64,000 nucleotides of DNA from Candidatus Micrarchaeum acidiphilum ARMAN-2 (GTDB lineage Archaea; Micrarchaeota; Micrarchaeia; Micrarchaeales; Micrarchaeaceae). A program made the position numbers and the translations under genes. Location of the stretch: positions 124,001-188,000 of the forward strand of contig GG697241.1 in the NCBI GenBank assembly GCA_009387755.1, written 5' to 3'. The notes beneath the pieces are model-generated. The model made no database searches. It saw nothing but the letters and a program-made list of their open reading frames with translations, and was not told where the DNA came from. Positions 17,896-26,020 of the stretch are shown here, in pieces (the stretch's first letter is position 1; the number at the start of each line of letters is the position of its first letter).

Positions 17896-18414
17896 TTAGT
17901 AGTTGCCACGTATTACCAGGTCTTCGAAAAGACTTTCTAGCCAGTGCTTCTTTGATATTTCTTCTGAATTAAGCGCCCTGAATGCCGCGCCTACCTGCGA
18001 GTCTGCGTATTCGTTCATGTATATTTCAAACAGGCCTGCATAATCGTCTGCTATTTTTATGGATTTCTGTATTATTATGGCGAGATCCTTTTCTGTGCCT
18101 GACAGACCTTCAGAATCTTGGGTTAGGTGGTCGAATACACCGTGTATAACTTCCTCTCCCTCCTTTTCGCTTTTAAATTCAGGGTTTTCAATTATCTTTT
18201 TTATTAGGGCTTTCTCGCCTTCCTCTTTTCTTTTCAGTATTTCCACCCATGTAAGCACATTTTCAAGGAGTATGCTTTGTTTAATTTGTTCGTATTTGCT
18301 TATGAGCTCATCCTTGCTGCGCAATATTTTGGCGAGGAACTCGTTCCTTAGGTCTACTGGATGTTTGTCTTTGTTTATTTGATTTTCGCTATTATGTTGT
18401 GTTTTATCTGCCAT
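17896..18414 (-). CDS. Helical protein of unknown function
   Basis: About 172 aa, highly charged and mostly helical, with no membrane segment. A C-terminal run (LNSEEISKKHWLES) faintly resembles the E-x-x-H helix of ferritin-like proteins, but other ligands are not evident. ATG 18414 is chosen over 18444 because a TATA box (tttataaattt, 18431-18441) lies between them at leaderless distance. It precedes the epimerase gene by 31 bases and may be cotranscribed. Confidence 0.55.
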   Translation of the reverse strand: MADKTQHNSENQINKDKHPVDLRNEFLAKILRSKDELISKYEQIKQSILLENVLTWVEILKRKEEGEKALIKKIIENPEFKSEKEGEEVIHGVFDHLTQDSEGLSGTEKDLAIIIQKSIKIADDYAGLFEIYMNEYADSQVGAAFRALNSEEISKKHWLESLFEDLVIRGNY

Positions 18415-18430
18415 TTTTAACACTGCTAAT

Positions 18431-18441
18431 TTTATAAATTT
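18431..18441 (-). promoter_or_regulatory. TATA box for the 17.9-18.4 kb gene
   Basis: tttataaattt centred about 22 bases upstream of ATG 18414 on the minus strand, consistent with leaderless initiation and inconsistent with translation from ATG 18444. Confidence 0.5.
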
Positions 18442-18456
18442 CATGCTTTTTAAGTT

Positions 18457-18732
18457 TTATGTACAGTTCTTGGTAGAGGATATGGTATCCGTGATTTGGC
18501 TTTTTATTATGGATAGTTTAAATTGGAAATTCTTCGGGCAGCCTTTTCTTAATTTTTGGTATTCTTCCGTATTTGAATATTTGGCTTTTACGGCGATAAG
18601 TAGCGCCTCCACAAATTTTGGGTTTAGGCTTCGTGCGTTGCTTATCATTTCTACGGTTCCCTTAAAATCTTTGTGGCAAGCGTCATAGCAATTGCACGCT
18701 GCGTTTAGCAGTTCGTATTCTATATCTTCCGT
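18457..18732 (-). CDS. Small acidic-helical protein, apparent ACG start
   Basis: From ATG 18648 the frame would give 63 aa, but it is open further upstream with protein-like sequence (EDIEYELLNAACNCYDACHK) and no ATG, GTG or TTG. An ACG at 18732 sits exactly five bases after GGTG (18738-18741), which itself overlaps the stop of the thioesterase gene. From ACG the product has 91 aa with a cysteine trio (CNCYDAC). No family recognised. A single-base assembly error that hides a normal GTG start at the GTGA overlap is the main alternative. Confidence 0.5.
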   Translation of the reverse strand, partial: TEDIEYELLNAACNCYDACHKDFKGTVEMISNARSLNPKFVEALLIAVKAKYSNTEEYQKLRKGCPKNFQFKLSIIKSQITDTISSTKNCT

Positions 18733-18736
18733 TTGC

Positions 18737-19144
18737 TCACCTGCCCTGATTTATCTTTTTTGCTATATTCTGAGGCACATTTGTTGCCTTCCACGTTCGA
18801 GGGTTTATTGCTACCATCTTCAGATATCCGTATGTTGAAATTTCTCTGGTGGTGAGGTTTTTTATCTCAAATGCATATTTTATTACGCTAGGCGATACAA
18901 GGGCAACGTCGAGTGAAACCTCAAGCGTATCGCCGGCCCGTACCGGCCTATTGTAATGCGCATTGGACTCTCCAACCACGAACCATACGCTACCTTTTGA
19001 AAAGTTGGGCTTTTTTTGGCCTAAAATTTGCTTTTGAAATGCTTCTATACAGTCGGTAAAGAACCTATAGTATGCGGCATAATGGGCTATGCCCTGATAG
19101 TCGGTATCGTATACGTGTACTGTTTCCTTTACTTTAAATTTCAT
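18737..19144 (-). CDS. Hotdog-fold acyl-CoA thioesterase (YbgC/4HBT family)
   Basis: 135 aa. The family signature with the catalytic Asp is VYDTDYQGIAHYAAYYRF at residues 11-28, followed by NRPVRAGDTLEV. These enzymes hydrolyse short or aromatic acyl-CoA thioesters; the substrate is unknown here. The gene is followed without gap by the small ORF at 18457-18732. Confidence 0.85.
   Translation of the reverse strand: MKFKVKETVHVYDTDYQGIAHYAAYYRFFTDCIEAFQKQILGQKKPNFSKGSVWFVVGESNAHYNRPVRAGDTLEVSLDVALVSPSVIKYAFEIKNLTTREISTYGYLKMVAINPRTWKATNVPQNIAKKINQGR
18738..18741 (-). promoter_or_regulatory. Ribosome binding site (GGTG) supporting an ACG start
   Basis: GGTG overlapping the thioesterase TGA stop, then AGCAA and ACG (18732-18730) in frame with the small ORF. 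The five-base spacing equals the local rule. Confidence 0.45.
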
Positions 19145-19180
19145 TTTACCATTTTGCGCTCTTTATTTTTTGAATTAAAG

Positions 19181-19191
19181 TATTTATATAG
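19181..19191 (+). promoter_or_regulatory. TATA box for the 19.2 kb gene
   Basis: tatttatatag about 45 bases upstream of ATG 19232. The intervening leader contains GGTG at 19223-19226 with five-base spacing to the start codon, so this transcript appears to be leadered. Confidence 0.5.
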
Positions 19192-19231
19192 GTAGAGCAC
19201 ATAAAGTATAGGAATGTATTAAGGTGAGCCA

Positions 19232-19642
19232 ATGGCAAGCAGAAACAAGACGCGTTTAGACAACGCAGGAGCGCCAGAAACCTTTAGATTATTAGGTTAC
19301 AAAAGATCGTCCCTAGGCACTCCTTCGGTTTTCTACCTGCCTGCAAAAAAAATAAATTCAGAACAGAATTCGGCAATACGACGAGGACTGCACGAGTTTT
19401 TGCTCAGTGAATTTGGAGGATATACGACAGAGAGAGGAGAAATACACGGGTACTGGATAGATGGGACTGCTATAGAGTACGATGAGAACGTGAAGTACAC
19501 CGTCGCACTTGGCAATACATCAAAAATGAAGGCGCTGGAGCTGTTTGTCGCAAATGTTGGAAAGAAGCTTGGAGAAAAGGCGATATATTTTGAAACCGGA
19601 AAGGATTCCTGGCTAATACACACAGGGATTGCTAATGGATAA
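19232..19642 (+). CDS. Small soluble protein of unknown function
   Basis: 136 aa, mixed alpha/beta, no membrane segment or cysteine motif. The central part (EIHGYWIDGTAIEYDENVKYTV cut around residues 69-90) followed by a helix-strand-helix suggests a compact ferredoxin-like fold, but I do not recognise the family. The start is well supported by its own promoter and by GGTG at five bases. It ends eight bases before a tRNA gene on the other strand. Confidence 0.65.
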   Translation: MASRNKTRLDNAGAPETFRLLGYKRSSLGTPSVFYLPAKKINSEQNSAIRRGLHEFLLSEFGGYTTERGEIHGYWIDGTAIEYDENVKYTVALGNTSKMKALELFVANVGKKLGEKAIYFETGKDSWLIHTGIANG

Positions 19643-19650
19643 GTGCAACA

Positions 19651-19750
19651 TGGGCCTGGAGAGATTTGAACTCTCGACCTACGGCTTTCTTATTATGCAA
19701 TCGTGCATAATTATAAGACCGCCGCTCTGACCAGGCTGAGCTACAAGCCC
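19651..19750 (-). tRNA. tRNA-Ile (anticodon TAT) with a 25-base intron
   Basis: The acceptor GGGCTTG pairs with CAGGCCC (one G-T pair), with D stem GCTC/GAGC and T stem GAGAG/CTCTC. The anticodon stem GCGGT/GCCGT encloses a 7-base loop CTTATA-A interrupted after position 37. The precursor forms a canonical bulge-helix-bulge: a 4-bp central helix CTTA/TAAG, 3-base bulges TAA and AAA, and a 7-bp inner stem. The intron occupies 19687-19711. Cleavage after the second bulge bases gives anticodon TAT, reading ATA. No encoded CCA. Substrate for EndA at 3.9 kb. Confidence 0.9.
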
Positions 19751-19805
19751 ATGCAGATAAGATTTGCATATGAAATATTTAAAGACTTTATTCTGAATCG
19801 AATAA

Positions 19806-22800
19806 TCATGGAACAGTGTAATTGTTGTGTATATAGCTGGGCTTGGGCGGAATTGCTGGAAGCGAGCCTGTAAAGTTATCTAGCGCAAGTATCCTAAGCG
19901 GTATTGTGCCGTTTATCATGTTTATTCCAGAAGTTGTATTTGACGGATATACCTGCCTGAACCCGGTAAGGTTGCCGAAGAAGAATCCTTTGTAGAAGTT
20001 TGATTCATAGAATTCGGTTGGCGCATCGGTTATGTTGTCGTTTGGCCCGTTTGGTATATAGATGTTGAGGAATTCGAGGAAAGGTATACCGCTGACGCTG
20101 ACCTCTCCCATTACGTCAGATACCTGTATCATTGCATTTATCTTTGAGCCGTTTGAATTGTACTCTGGGACTGCACCGGTTGAGGTAGGAACTGATTTTA
20201 TGCATATAGACTGGTTAGACAGCGAACTTCCAGTCACAAGGAATCCGCGGATGTATTGGACGCTGCTGTTGGATATCGGGCAGTAGAATTCGAGGTTCTG
20301 GGTTGTGTTGGAAGACGGTATCAAAGCGGGCAGCGGCAGGAGTACGAACTGGGGGTCGTGCGCTATCTCGCATGGAGAATTGCCTAGCACGAACGGCACT
20401 GGCGGGCTCTGGGATTTGCCTTGCGCTATGGCGTAGGCCTCGGACGTCTCGTTTATGTGCACGCATGCCAAAAAGTCAAGGGCCTGCCACTTTTGTATGA
20501 GACCCTGGTCGAATATTATGTATTTGGTCTGGTTGGTATTCATCATGTTTGCCAGGACCGATGGGGTATAGCCGTCCTTTGGACCAAGGACGTAATTGGC
20601 GGCTACCGCGGTGTCCTCGTTTGGGACTGCGTTGTCGCCCCTTATGACCGCGTTGCTGTTTCCGAACCAGTTTATCCAGTCCCCATAGTCCCACCATGCC
20701 AATAGCCTTGGCCCATACGGGCCCACATTCTCTGACATCCACTGCCCGGCAGCAAGCCAATAGCTAGGAACTATGTTGCAGTAAAGGTCTATTCCTATGC
20801 TGTTGCCATGATTGGACAAGGTGGTGCATGCTGTAGCCGGGCTGGCCGAGTTTACTGCAGATGCTGAGAAAGCGCTTATTATTGAAGAGCTTTCTCCGTA
20901 GATTATGCTTCCCGTGGCAAGCTGCGAACCGAGTTCTATTATTACTATGAGAGCTACCATTGCCCATAATTTAGTGTTGTGCTGGCCGAATTTCTTTGAA
21001 AATATTAGTATTAGAAGCAATATGAGGGCAAGCAGCGGAGACACGAAGAACAGGCCAAGCGAAATCGCGCTTATGTAAATCAGGGTGTGACTTTCATAGG
21101 CTTCGTTGAATACTGCAGCACGGTCCTTTTCTTTCCTCAGCTTCAGCTGGTCGAATACGTTGAAATTTGAATAGGACAGATATATTATCTCTCCAAGCAT
21201 TATCGAAAACAGCATTATGAATGCAACGCCAAAGTGTGGCAGGTATTTTACTTCAGAGAATCCAGCCACCATCAGCGGCAAAGCTATTGCCAGGTAGAAA
21301 ACCCCGCTCTTTTCGTTCCTGAATATTATGTTTATAAGTATAAGGATTATCGCTATCGCAGATATCAGCCACACCATTATTGGCACTCCGGACAGGCTTG
21401 CACCTATGAGGCCGAACCCATTGGCACCGAAATTGTAAAGCAGGCCAGTCGGAATGTACTCTTCGACGGTCATGAACAGCGGCGAAGACGGCGTAGTGAA
21501 TTTTTTGCTCAGGTTTATGTATGCGCGGATTGGGGCGCCGAGCTTCGTGAACGAAACCAGAAGTAGTAGCACTATAAGCAGGAAAAACATCCATTCCAAG
21601 TACTCGGTTGAGTTCAGGCGCTTGAATATCAGCTTTTGTTTGTGCAGGAATTTAGGCACGAAGTCAAATATTGCGATTATGATTAGGGCAAATAACGGGC
21701 CTGATGTGGTTATAGGTATGCCTAGGACCGAGGGTATCCTGCCTGTGAGGGTCGCATGGTATGGATGGTAGAGTATCAGGAATATTGTTATTACAGCTAT
21801 GACTATTATATTCATCTTGTAGAAGTACTTTGTCATGTCGCCTCTCAGCACGTCTATTACTCCCTGTATCAGTATGTAGATTACAAGCACCCCGGTATCC
21901 ACAGTATAGTAGTGGGCGCCGAGGAAAGTTGATGCGAACGCTATGCCGGCAAAGATTGCCAGCCTTGTGCTTTTCATGTTTTTTACCGCGAGTATGTATG
22001 CGGCGAAGAAGAAGAACAGGCTGAATATGCCCCACGGCTCGAGCAATTGCTCGCCGGAGACGAATGTTGTGAACAGCACAGGCATCGTTGCGGTAAGCGC
22101 AGCGCCTATGAGAGCTATTTTCTCGTCGTATTCGTGGTAAAGCAGCATGAATATTACAAAGACCAGCAGTGCAGCAGTTATTGGGGGGTATATTCCGCCG
22201 ACGTAGCTTAGCAGGGAATTGTTCAGCGTGGTGTAGTTCGGGCCGAATGCATTTGCCAGGTCATACCAGTAGGCTTCCAAGTATGGAACCAGGGGCTGGA
22301 TTCTGAATATAGTACCGCTCGGCAGTACGGGCCATGCAGACGGCGAATACAAAATCTGCTGTCCGTAGGTCAGGAGGAACTTTGTGGCCATCATGTCGAA
22401 ATACGGGTCGAATTCAAAGAATTTGGGGGTTATTCCTACACTCATCATCCTCGTCGCGAACGTGAGCAGCATTAGGAAAAGAAGTATGATCCATACCCAT
22501 GTCATCTTAGTTATTTGGAAACTCTGGTGCTGCGCAGGCTTCTGCGCTAGGGCCTTTCCGGATTCGTTTTTTAGCTTGTTAAGCAAAAGCATTTCTTCTT
22601 GCTCGTGATCGTAGAACAGCCTTTCTTCTTCGTCCTTGTGGAGCTTTTCAATCTTTTGGCGCTCTTCCGGCGTGACGCTGATGTTTGAAAGCTCCTTGGA
22701 TTGTTTTTCAAATAGAATTTTTTCCTCTTCTGAGTGCTTCTTTATTATCTCTTTTGCTGCTTCGAAGTCTTCAAGTCTAGCCCTCAGCATGCCAACCCTT

Positions 22801-23171
22801 TTCTTGAAGTCCTTCTCCAGTTTTATTTCCTCTAATTGCGAGTCCTGTTCGAACCTGAGCTTCAGCGACGGCATCTTCAGATTCTTGAAGACGCCCTGCT
22901 GCATGCAAAGCAGAAACCCGATTATAGTGAGGATTGCGGCGTTTATTTCGAACAAGCTCAGTGAAAATGCGAAGAAGTGTATGTATGCTATAAGGTAAGA
23001 TTCAAGCCAGGTGAGTGTTGCCGGGGCTATTAACCCAAATATGAATCCTATCACTATTACTTCGAACATGCTTAGCTTTGTATCCTTCAGCAGCGCAAGC
23101 GCGAGTAGTACGCCTGGGACGAACATTGAGACAAATGCAATTATAGATACCAGCAGGACGTCTACCATCAT
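19806..23171 (-). CDS. aglB: AglB/STT3-type oligosaccharyltransferase with N-terminal extension
   Basis: Membrane enzyme that transfers a lipid-linked glycan to Asn in N-x-S/T sequons. The catalytic WWDYG motif is intact (LLAWWDYGDWINWFG) and the first external loop has FEFDPYFDM, the acidic metal-binding site. About 1120 aa, longer than most archaeal AglB. The first 110 residues form extra membrane helices and residues about 115-215 a charged coiled coil, before the usual STT3 helices start at KMTWVWIILL. The C-terminal extracellular domain is rich in sequons. ATG 23168 is an alternative start. It follows the ribosomal operon on the same strand after 17 bases and may be cotranscribed with it. 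Confidence 0.9.
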   Translation of the reverse strand: MMVDVLLVSIIAFVSMFVPGVLLALALLKDTKLSMFEVIVIGFIFGLIAPATLTWLESYLIAYIHFFAFSLSLFEINAAILTIIGFLLCMQQGVFKNLKMPSLKLRFEQDSQLEEIKLEKDFKKRVGMLRARLEDFEAAKEIIKKHSEEEKILFEKQSKELSNISVTPEERQKIEKLHKDEEERLFYDHEQEEMLLLNKLKNESGKALAQKPAQHQSFQITKMTWVWIILLFLMLLTFATRMMSVGITPKFFEFDPYFDMMATKFLLTYGQQILYSPSAWPVLPSGTIFRIQPLVPYLEAYWYDLANAFGPNYTTLNNSLLSYVGGIYPPITAALLVFVIFMLLYHEYDEKIALIGAALTATMPVLFTTFVSGEQLLEPWGIFSLFFFFAAYILAVKNMKSTRLAIFAGIAFASTFLGAHYYTVDTGVLVIYILIQGVIDVLRGDMTKYFYKMNIIVIAVITIFLILYHPYHATLTGRIPSVLGIPITTSGPLFALIIIAIFDFVPKFLHKQKLIFKRLNSTEYLEWMFFLLIVLLLLVSFTKLGAPIRAYINLSKKFTTPSSPLFMTVEEYIPTGLLYNFGANGFGLIGASLSGVPIMVWLISAIAIILILINIIFRNEKSGVFYLAIALPLMVAGFSEVKYLPHFGVAFIMLFSIMLGEIIYLSYSNFNVFDQLKLRKEKDRAAVFNEAYESHTLIYISAISLGLFFVSPLLALILLLILIFSKKFGQHNTKLWAMVALIVIIELGSQLATGSIIYGESSSIISAFSASAVNSASPATACTTLSNHGNSIGIDLYCNIVPSYWLAAGQWMSENVGPYGPRLLAWWDYGDWINWFGNSNAVIRGDNAVPNEDTAVAANYVLGPKDGYTPSVLANMMNTNQTKYIIFDQGLIQKWQALDFLACVHINETSEAYAIAQGKSQSPPVPFVLGNSPCEIAHDPQFVLLPLPALIPSSNTTQNLEFYCPISNSSVQYIRGFLVTGSSLSNQSICIKSVPTSTGAVPEYNSNGSKINAMIQVSDVMGEVSVSGIPFLEFLNIYIPNGPNDNITDAPTEFYESNFYKGFFFGNLTGFRQVYPSNTTSGINMINGTIPLRILALDNFTGSLPAIPPKPSYIHNNYTVP

Positions 23172-23188
23172 ATCACAGCTTTAGTGGG

Positions 23189-23812
23189 TTACCCATTAAG
23201 TATTGACCTTGGTATCTCCACTTTCTTTATTTCCCTATCTGGGAACACGGTTCCGGGCGGAACTATCCTCACCACAACCCCTATGGCACCGTATTTCGGG
23301 TAAGCTGTCGCGACACCTTTGTTAACCAGGTTTATCACGTCGCCGGCCTTGGGTATGTAGCCTACGCTTTTCCTTATGCTTTTGGCCCTTGCGCCCTTGG
23401 CTGCGAGCTTTCCGCTTATTATTATTTCAGCGCCCAATGCGCCGTTCTCCATTATGCTCTTAAGCGTGAACTGTATTATTTTCCTTGGGTTTATTCCCCT
23501 TTCCAGTTTGAATGCTATGTCCTTGGCTACAAGCAGGGGTTCTATCATCTTGTTCTGGACTTCGACTACGCTTATGCGCGGATTGTTGACGTTAAACCTA
23601 GACTTTATGGTTTCTGTAAGGTCGTCTATGGCCTTTCCGCCGCGGCCTATGACCCTTCCAGGATTAAGCACGTAAACAGTTATTCTGGTTATTATAGGAG
23701 TCTTCTGTATCTCCACCCTTGAGAACCCCGCCTTTGAAAGTTCTGTGCCGAGGAACTTTGAGATGTTAAGCTTGATTATTGCATCGTCTATAAATCTGCG
23801 TTCTATTACCAT
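23189..23812 (-). CDS. rps3: Ribosomal protein S3
   Basis: Small-subunit head protein of 207 aa. It starts MVIERRFIDDAIIKLNI and has the KH-type RNA-binding motif GRVIGRGGKAIDDL followed by the family C-terminal domain with VGYIPKAGDVIN. The ribosome binding site GGTG lies inside the end of the L22 gene, five bases before the ATG. Last ribosomal gene of this cluster. Confidence 0.95.
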   Translation of the reverse strand: MVIERRFIDDAIIKLNISKFLGTELSKAGFSRVEIQKTPIITRITVYVLNPGRVIGRGGKAIDDLTETIKSRFNVNNPRISVVEVQNKMIEPLLVAKDIAFKLERGINPRKIIQFTLKSIMENGALGAEIIISGKLAAKGARAKSIRKSVGYIPKAGDVINLVNKGVATAYPKYGAIGVVVRIVPPGTVFPDREIKKVEIPRSILNG

Positions 23813-24625
23813 TTATTCACCGTCGTTTTTATCATCTTTCTTTGCTTCATCTGGGGATTTCTTGCCCGGATTAGAGTTTTGAGATGCAGTGTTTGCAGCT
23901 TGGCTCTCTACCATTGGCAGATTATTCGACTTCTCTTCAGGTTTTGGGAGGGATTTTTCAGGCTGTTTTTCGGCCTGCACAGGTTTCTCCTGCGGCTTTG
24001 GCTTGTCCTCGACCTTCTTGCTTTCCTGCTTTGGTACTTCCTTGTGCGGCTTTCTCTGCGGGGACTGTTTCTTTCCAGAAGCTTTTTTCTTCAGATATCT
24101 TTCGTTGTTGGCCTTTATCAACCTTATTTTTTCTGGGCCAAGCTCTATTTGGTCAACTTCTGAAAGGCCTATTTCTACCTTAGCGAGCTCTAGGTCGCTC
24201 CTTCTCAGCGATGCGTATCCGTAACCTCCGCTGTGGTACAGTATTCCTTTTGAAGGCGATCTGCTTATTATCTGGGTTTTGTTCGCCGATGCGTGCGATA
24301 TAACCATGCTTTCTGGATCCTTGCCTTTGGCGGTTGCATTCGCCATTGCGGTGGTAAGTATGTTCTTTATCATTCCTGCGCACTTTTTTGGGAACCTGCC
24401 CTTGCGGCCGCCGAGCTCGTGCCTTGATCCCATGTGCTTGTTGTGTCTAAGATAAAGGACCGGCCTGGAACCGCTTTTTATGGCTTCTAGTATTTCCATT
24501 GCCTCTGCTGCGTTCCTGTACCTTATCGAGTCGCAGACTGCTGAGAGATCCTTGAAACTCGCGTTAAGATCTTCCCTGCCCGCAAAAACGACTTTTGACT
24601 TGTCCTTGTTGTATGAGTATCTCAA
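23813..24625 (-). CDS. rpl22: Ribosomal protein L22 with long charged C-terminal tail
   Basis: Large-subunit tunnel protein. The core (about residues 1-155) has the family order RYSYNKDKSKVVFAGREDL, MGSRHELGGRKGRFPKKCA and ISHASANKTQIISRSPSKG. Beyond the core is a tail of roughly 100 residues rich in Lys, Pro, Glu and Gln, apparently disordered. The start is set at TTG 24625 because GGTG lies six bases upstream; GTG 24634 in the same frame is too close to that site. The stop overlaps the S3 leader. Confidence 0.92.
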   Translation of the reverse strand: MRYSYNKDKSKVVFAGREDLNASFKDLSAVCDSIRYRNAAEAMEILEAIKSGSRPVLYLRHNKHMGSRHELGGRKGRFPKKCAGMIKNILTTAMANATAKGKDPESMVISHASANKTQIISRSPSKGILYHSGGYGYASLRRSDLELAKVEIGLSEVDQIELGPEKIRLIKANNERYLKKKASGKKQSPQRKPHKEVPKQESKKVEDKPKPQEKPVQAEKQPEKSLPKPEEKSNNLPMVESQAANTASQNSNPGKKSPDEAKKDDKNDGE

Positions 24626-24637
24626 TTTGTTCACCCA

Positions 24638-25030
24638 TCACTTCTGAGAAAGGAACTTGCTGCCCCTTGTAGCCTTTATTCCTGGGGCGGAGTGCATTAC
24701 CCTCTTTGTAGAGTATACGAACTCGCCAAGCCTGTGGCCAAGCATTGCTGCAGTTATTTCAAGTTTCTGATATTCCTTGCCGTTGTATACCTCGAACTGC
24801 ATGCCTATCCACGAAGGCATTATCAGTGCCGATCTTGACTTTACCTTTATGGATTTATTTATGCCTTTCTGCTTGTATCTTGAAATCTTTTCGGAAAGCT
24901 GCCTGAGCTGTATCGAATTGCGCTTAAGCCACCTTCTCTGCCTTGACTTTATAAGCTTTGCGTATTCCTCATTTGTGAGCTTTTCCAGTTCGCTTGGAAC
25001 CTTCCCTCTGAATGCAACTTTCTCTGCCAT
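24638..25030 (-). CDS. rps19: Ribosomal protein S19
   Basis: 130 aa. The archaeal/eukaryotic S15e-type C-terminal half contains IGMQFEVYNGKEYQKLEI and the conserved LGHRLGEFVYSTKRVMHSAPG, which binds 16S rRNA in the head with S13. The N-terminal extension typical of archaeal S19 is present. Lies between L2 (four-base gap) and L22 (12-base gap). Confidence 0.95.
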   Translation of the reverse strand: MAEKVAFRGKVPSELEKLTNEEYAKLIKSRQRRWLKRNSIQLRQLSEKISRYKQKGINKSIKVKSRSALIMPSWIGMQFEVYNGKEYQKLEITAAMLGHRLGEFVYSTKRVMHSAPGIKATRGSKFLSQK

Positions 25031-25034
25031 GTTT

Positions 25035-25748
25035 TCATCTCTTCTTTCTGCCGATGCGCCTTGCGGCTATATGTCCTACTTTCCTTCCCGGCGAAGCTCC
25101 GCGCTTGGTTTCGCTGCTCTTGCCTTTGTGATGCTGTTTGCCGCCGAATGGGTGGTCGACCGGATTCATCTTAACACCCCTGTTCCTGGGCCAAAGCCTG
25201 TTCAGGGTGTGATTAATATAATGGCTCTTTCCGGCTTTGAGCAGGGGCTGGTCTTTCAGACCGCCGCCGGATATTACGCCGAGTTGTGCACGGCATTCTC
25301 CGCTTAGTGATATTGAGCTTTTTGACGGCATCTGCACAGTTATCCTGCCCTGCTCCCTCGCAGATATCCTTGCGAATGAGCCTGCCGCCCTTATGAGCTT
25401 GCCGCCGTCCCCGGGATTTGATTCTATATTGTAGATTGGTATCCCTTCTGGAACGTCCGAGAGCCTTACAACGCTTCCCAGGGAGTAGTTCGGATTCTGC
25501 GAGCTTACGTATACCTTATCCCCGATTTTTATGCCTTCTGGGGCTATAAGGTAGCCTTTTGAGAAATCTTCGTATATTATTTCCATTAAAGGGGCGCTAT
25601 GGCCCGTATGGTTGAATATCGAGGCGACTTCGCCGACAGCGGCGTTAGGGTTTGAGCCGTAGTTCACCATCGCATCGAACGTGCCTGGAAGCTTCCTGTA
25701 TACGTTGGATCCCTTTCCCCTTCTTTGCTGTCTTAATTTCTTTCCCAT
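25035..25748 (-). CDS. rpl2: Ribosomal protein L2
   Basis: 237 aa, the usual archaeal size. It begins MGKKLRQQRRGKGSNVYR and contains GQNPNYSLG-like, NIESNPGDGGKLIRAAGSFA and the peptidyl-transferase-proximal RGVKMNPVDHPFGG with the conserved His. The C-terminus is highly basic. Essential for subunit association and tRNA binding. Confidence 0.96.
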   Translation of the reverse strand: MGKKLRQQRRGKGSNVYRKLPGTFDAMVNYGSNPNAAVGEVASIFNHTGHSAPLMEIIYEDFSKGYLIAPEGIKIGDKVYVSSQNPNYSLGSVVRLSDVPEGIPIYNIESNPGDGGKLIRAAGSFARISAREQGRITVQMPSKSSISLSGECRAQLGVISGGGLKDQPLLKAGKSHYINHTLNRLWPRNRGVKMNPVDHPFGGKQHHKGKSSETKRGASPGRKVGHIAARRIGRKKR

Positions 25749-25757
25749 TTTTATTCC

Positions 25758-26009
25758 TCATACTAGCTTAAGTTTCATTGCAACGTCGCTGGCGTTGTAG
25801 CCCTTCGCAATGGTTATGAATGCCTTGCGCATGTTTGTAGGCGAATTTATGGTACGGACCTTGCTCACCTTGACCTTGAACAGCGATTCAAACTCTTTTT
25901 TTATTTCCTGCTTTGTTGCGCGCAGGTTTACGATATATGTTATCACGTTGTTCTTCGAGATCAGGTTTACGGCCTTTTCCGTTGCAACAGGATATCTTAA
26001 TACATTCAT
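25758..26009 (-). CDS. rpl23: Ribosomal protein L23
   Basis: 83 aa. NVLRYPVATEKAVNLI at the start and FKVKVSKVRTINSPTNMRKAFI near the end match archaeal L23, the exit-tunnel protein that docks SRP. ATG 26009 is chosen because GGTG lies exactly five bases upstream; the longer frame from 26024 overlaps the L4 stop. Confidence 0.93.
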   Translation of the reverse strand: MNVLRYPVATEKAVNLISKNNVITYIVNLRATKQEIKKEFESLFKVKVSKVRTINSPTNMRKAFITIAKGYNASDVAMKLKLV

Positions 26010-26020
26010 TTGAGCACCTT

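Noticed and set aside
23879-24224. Overlapping plus-strand frames opposite the L22 tail
   Set aside because: They arise from the Lys/Pro/Glu repeats of L22 read backwards, giving Leu/Phe-rich products.
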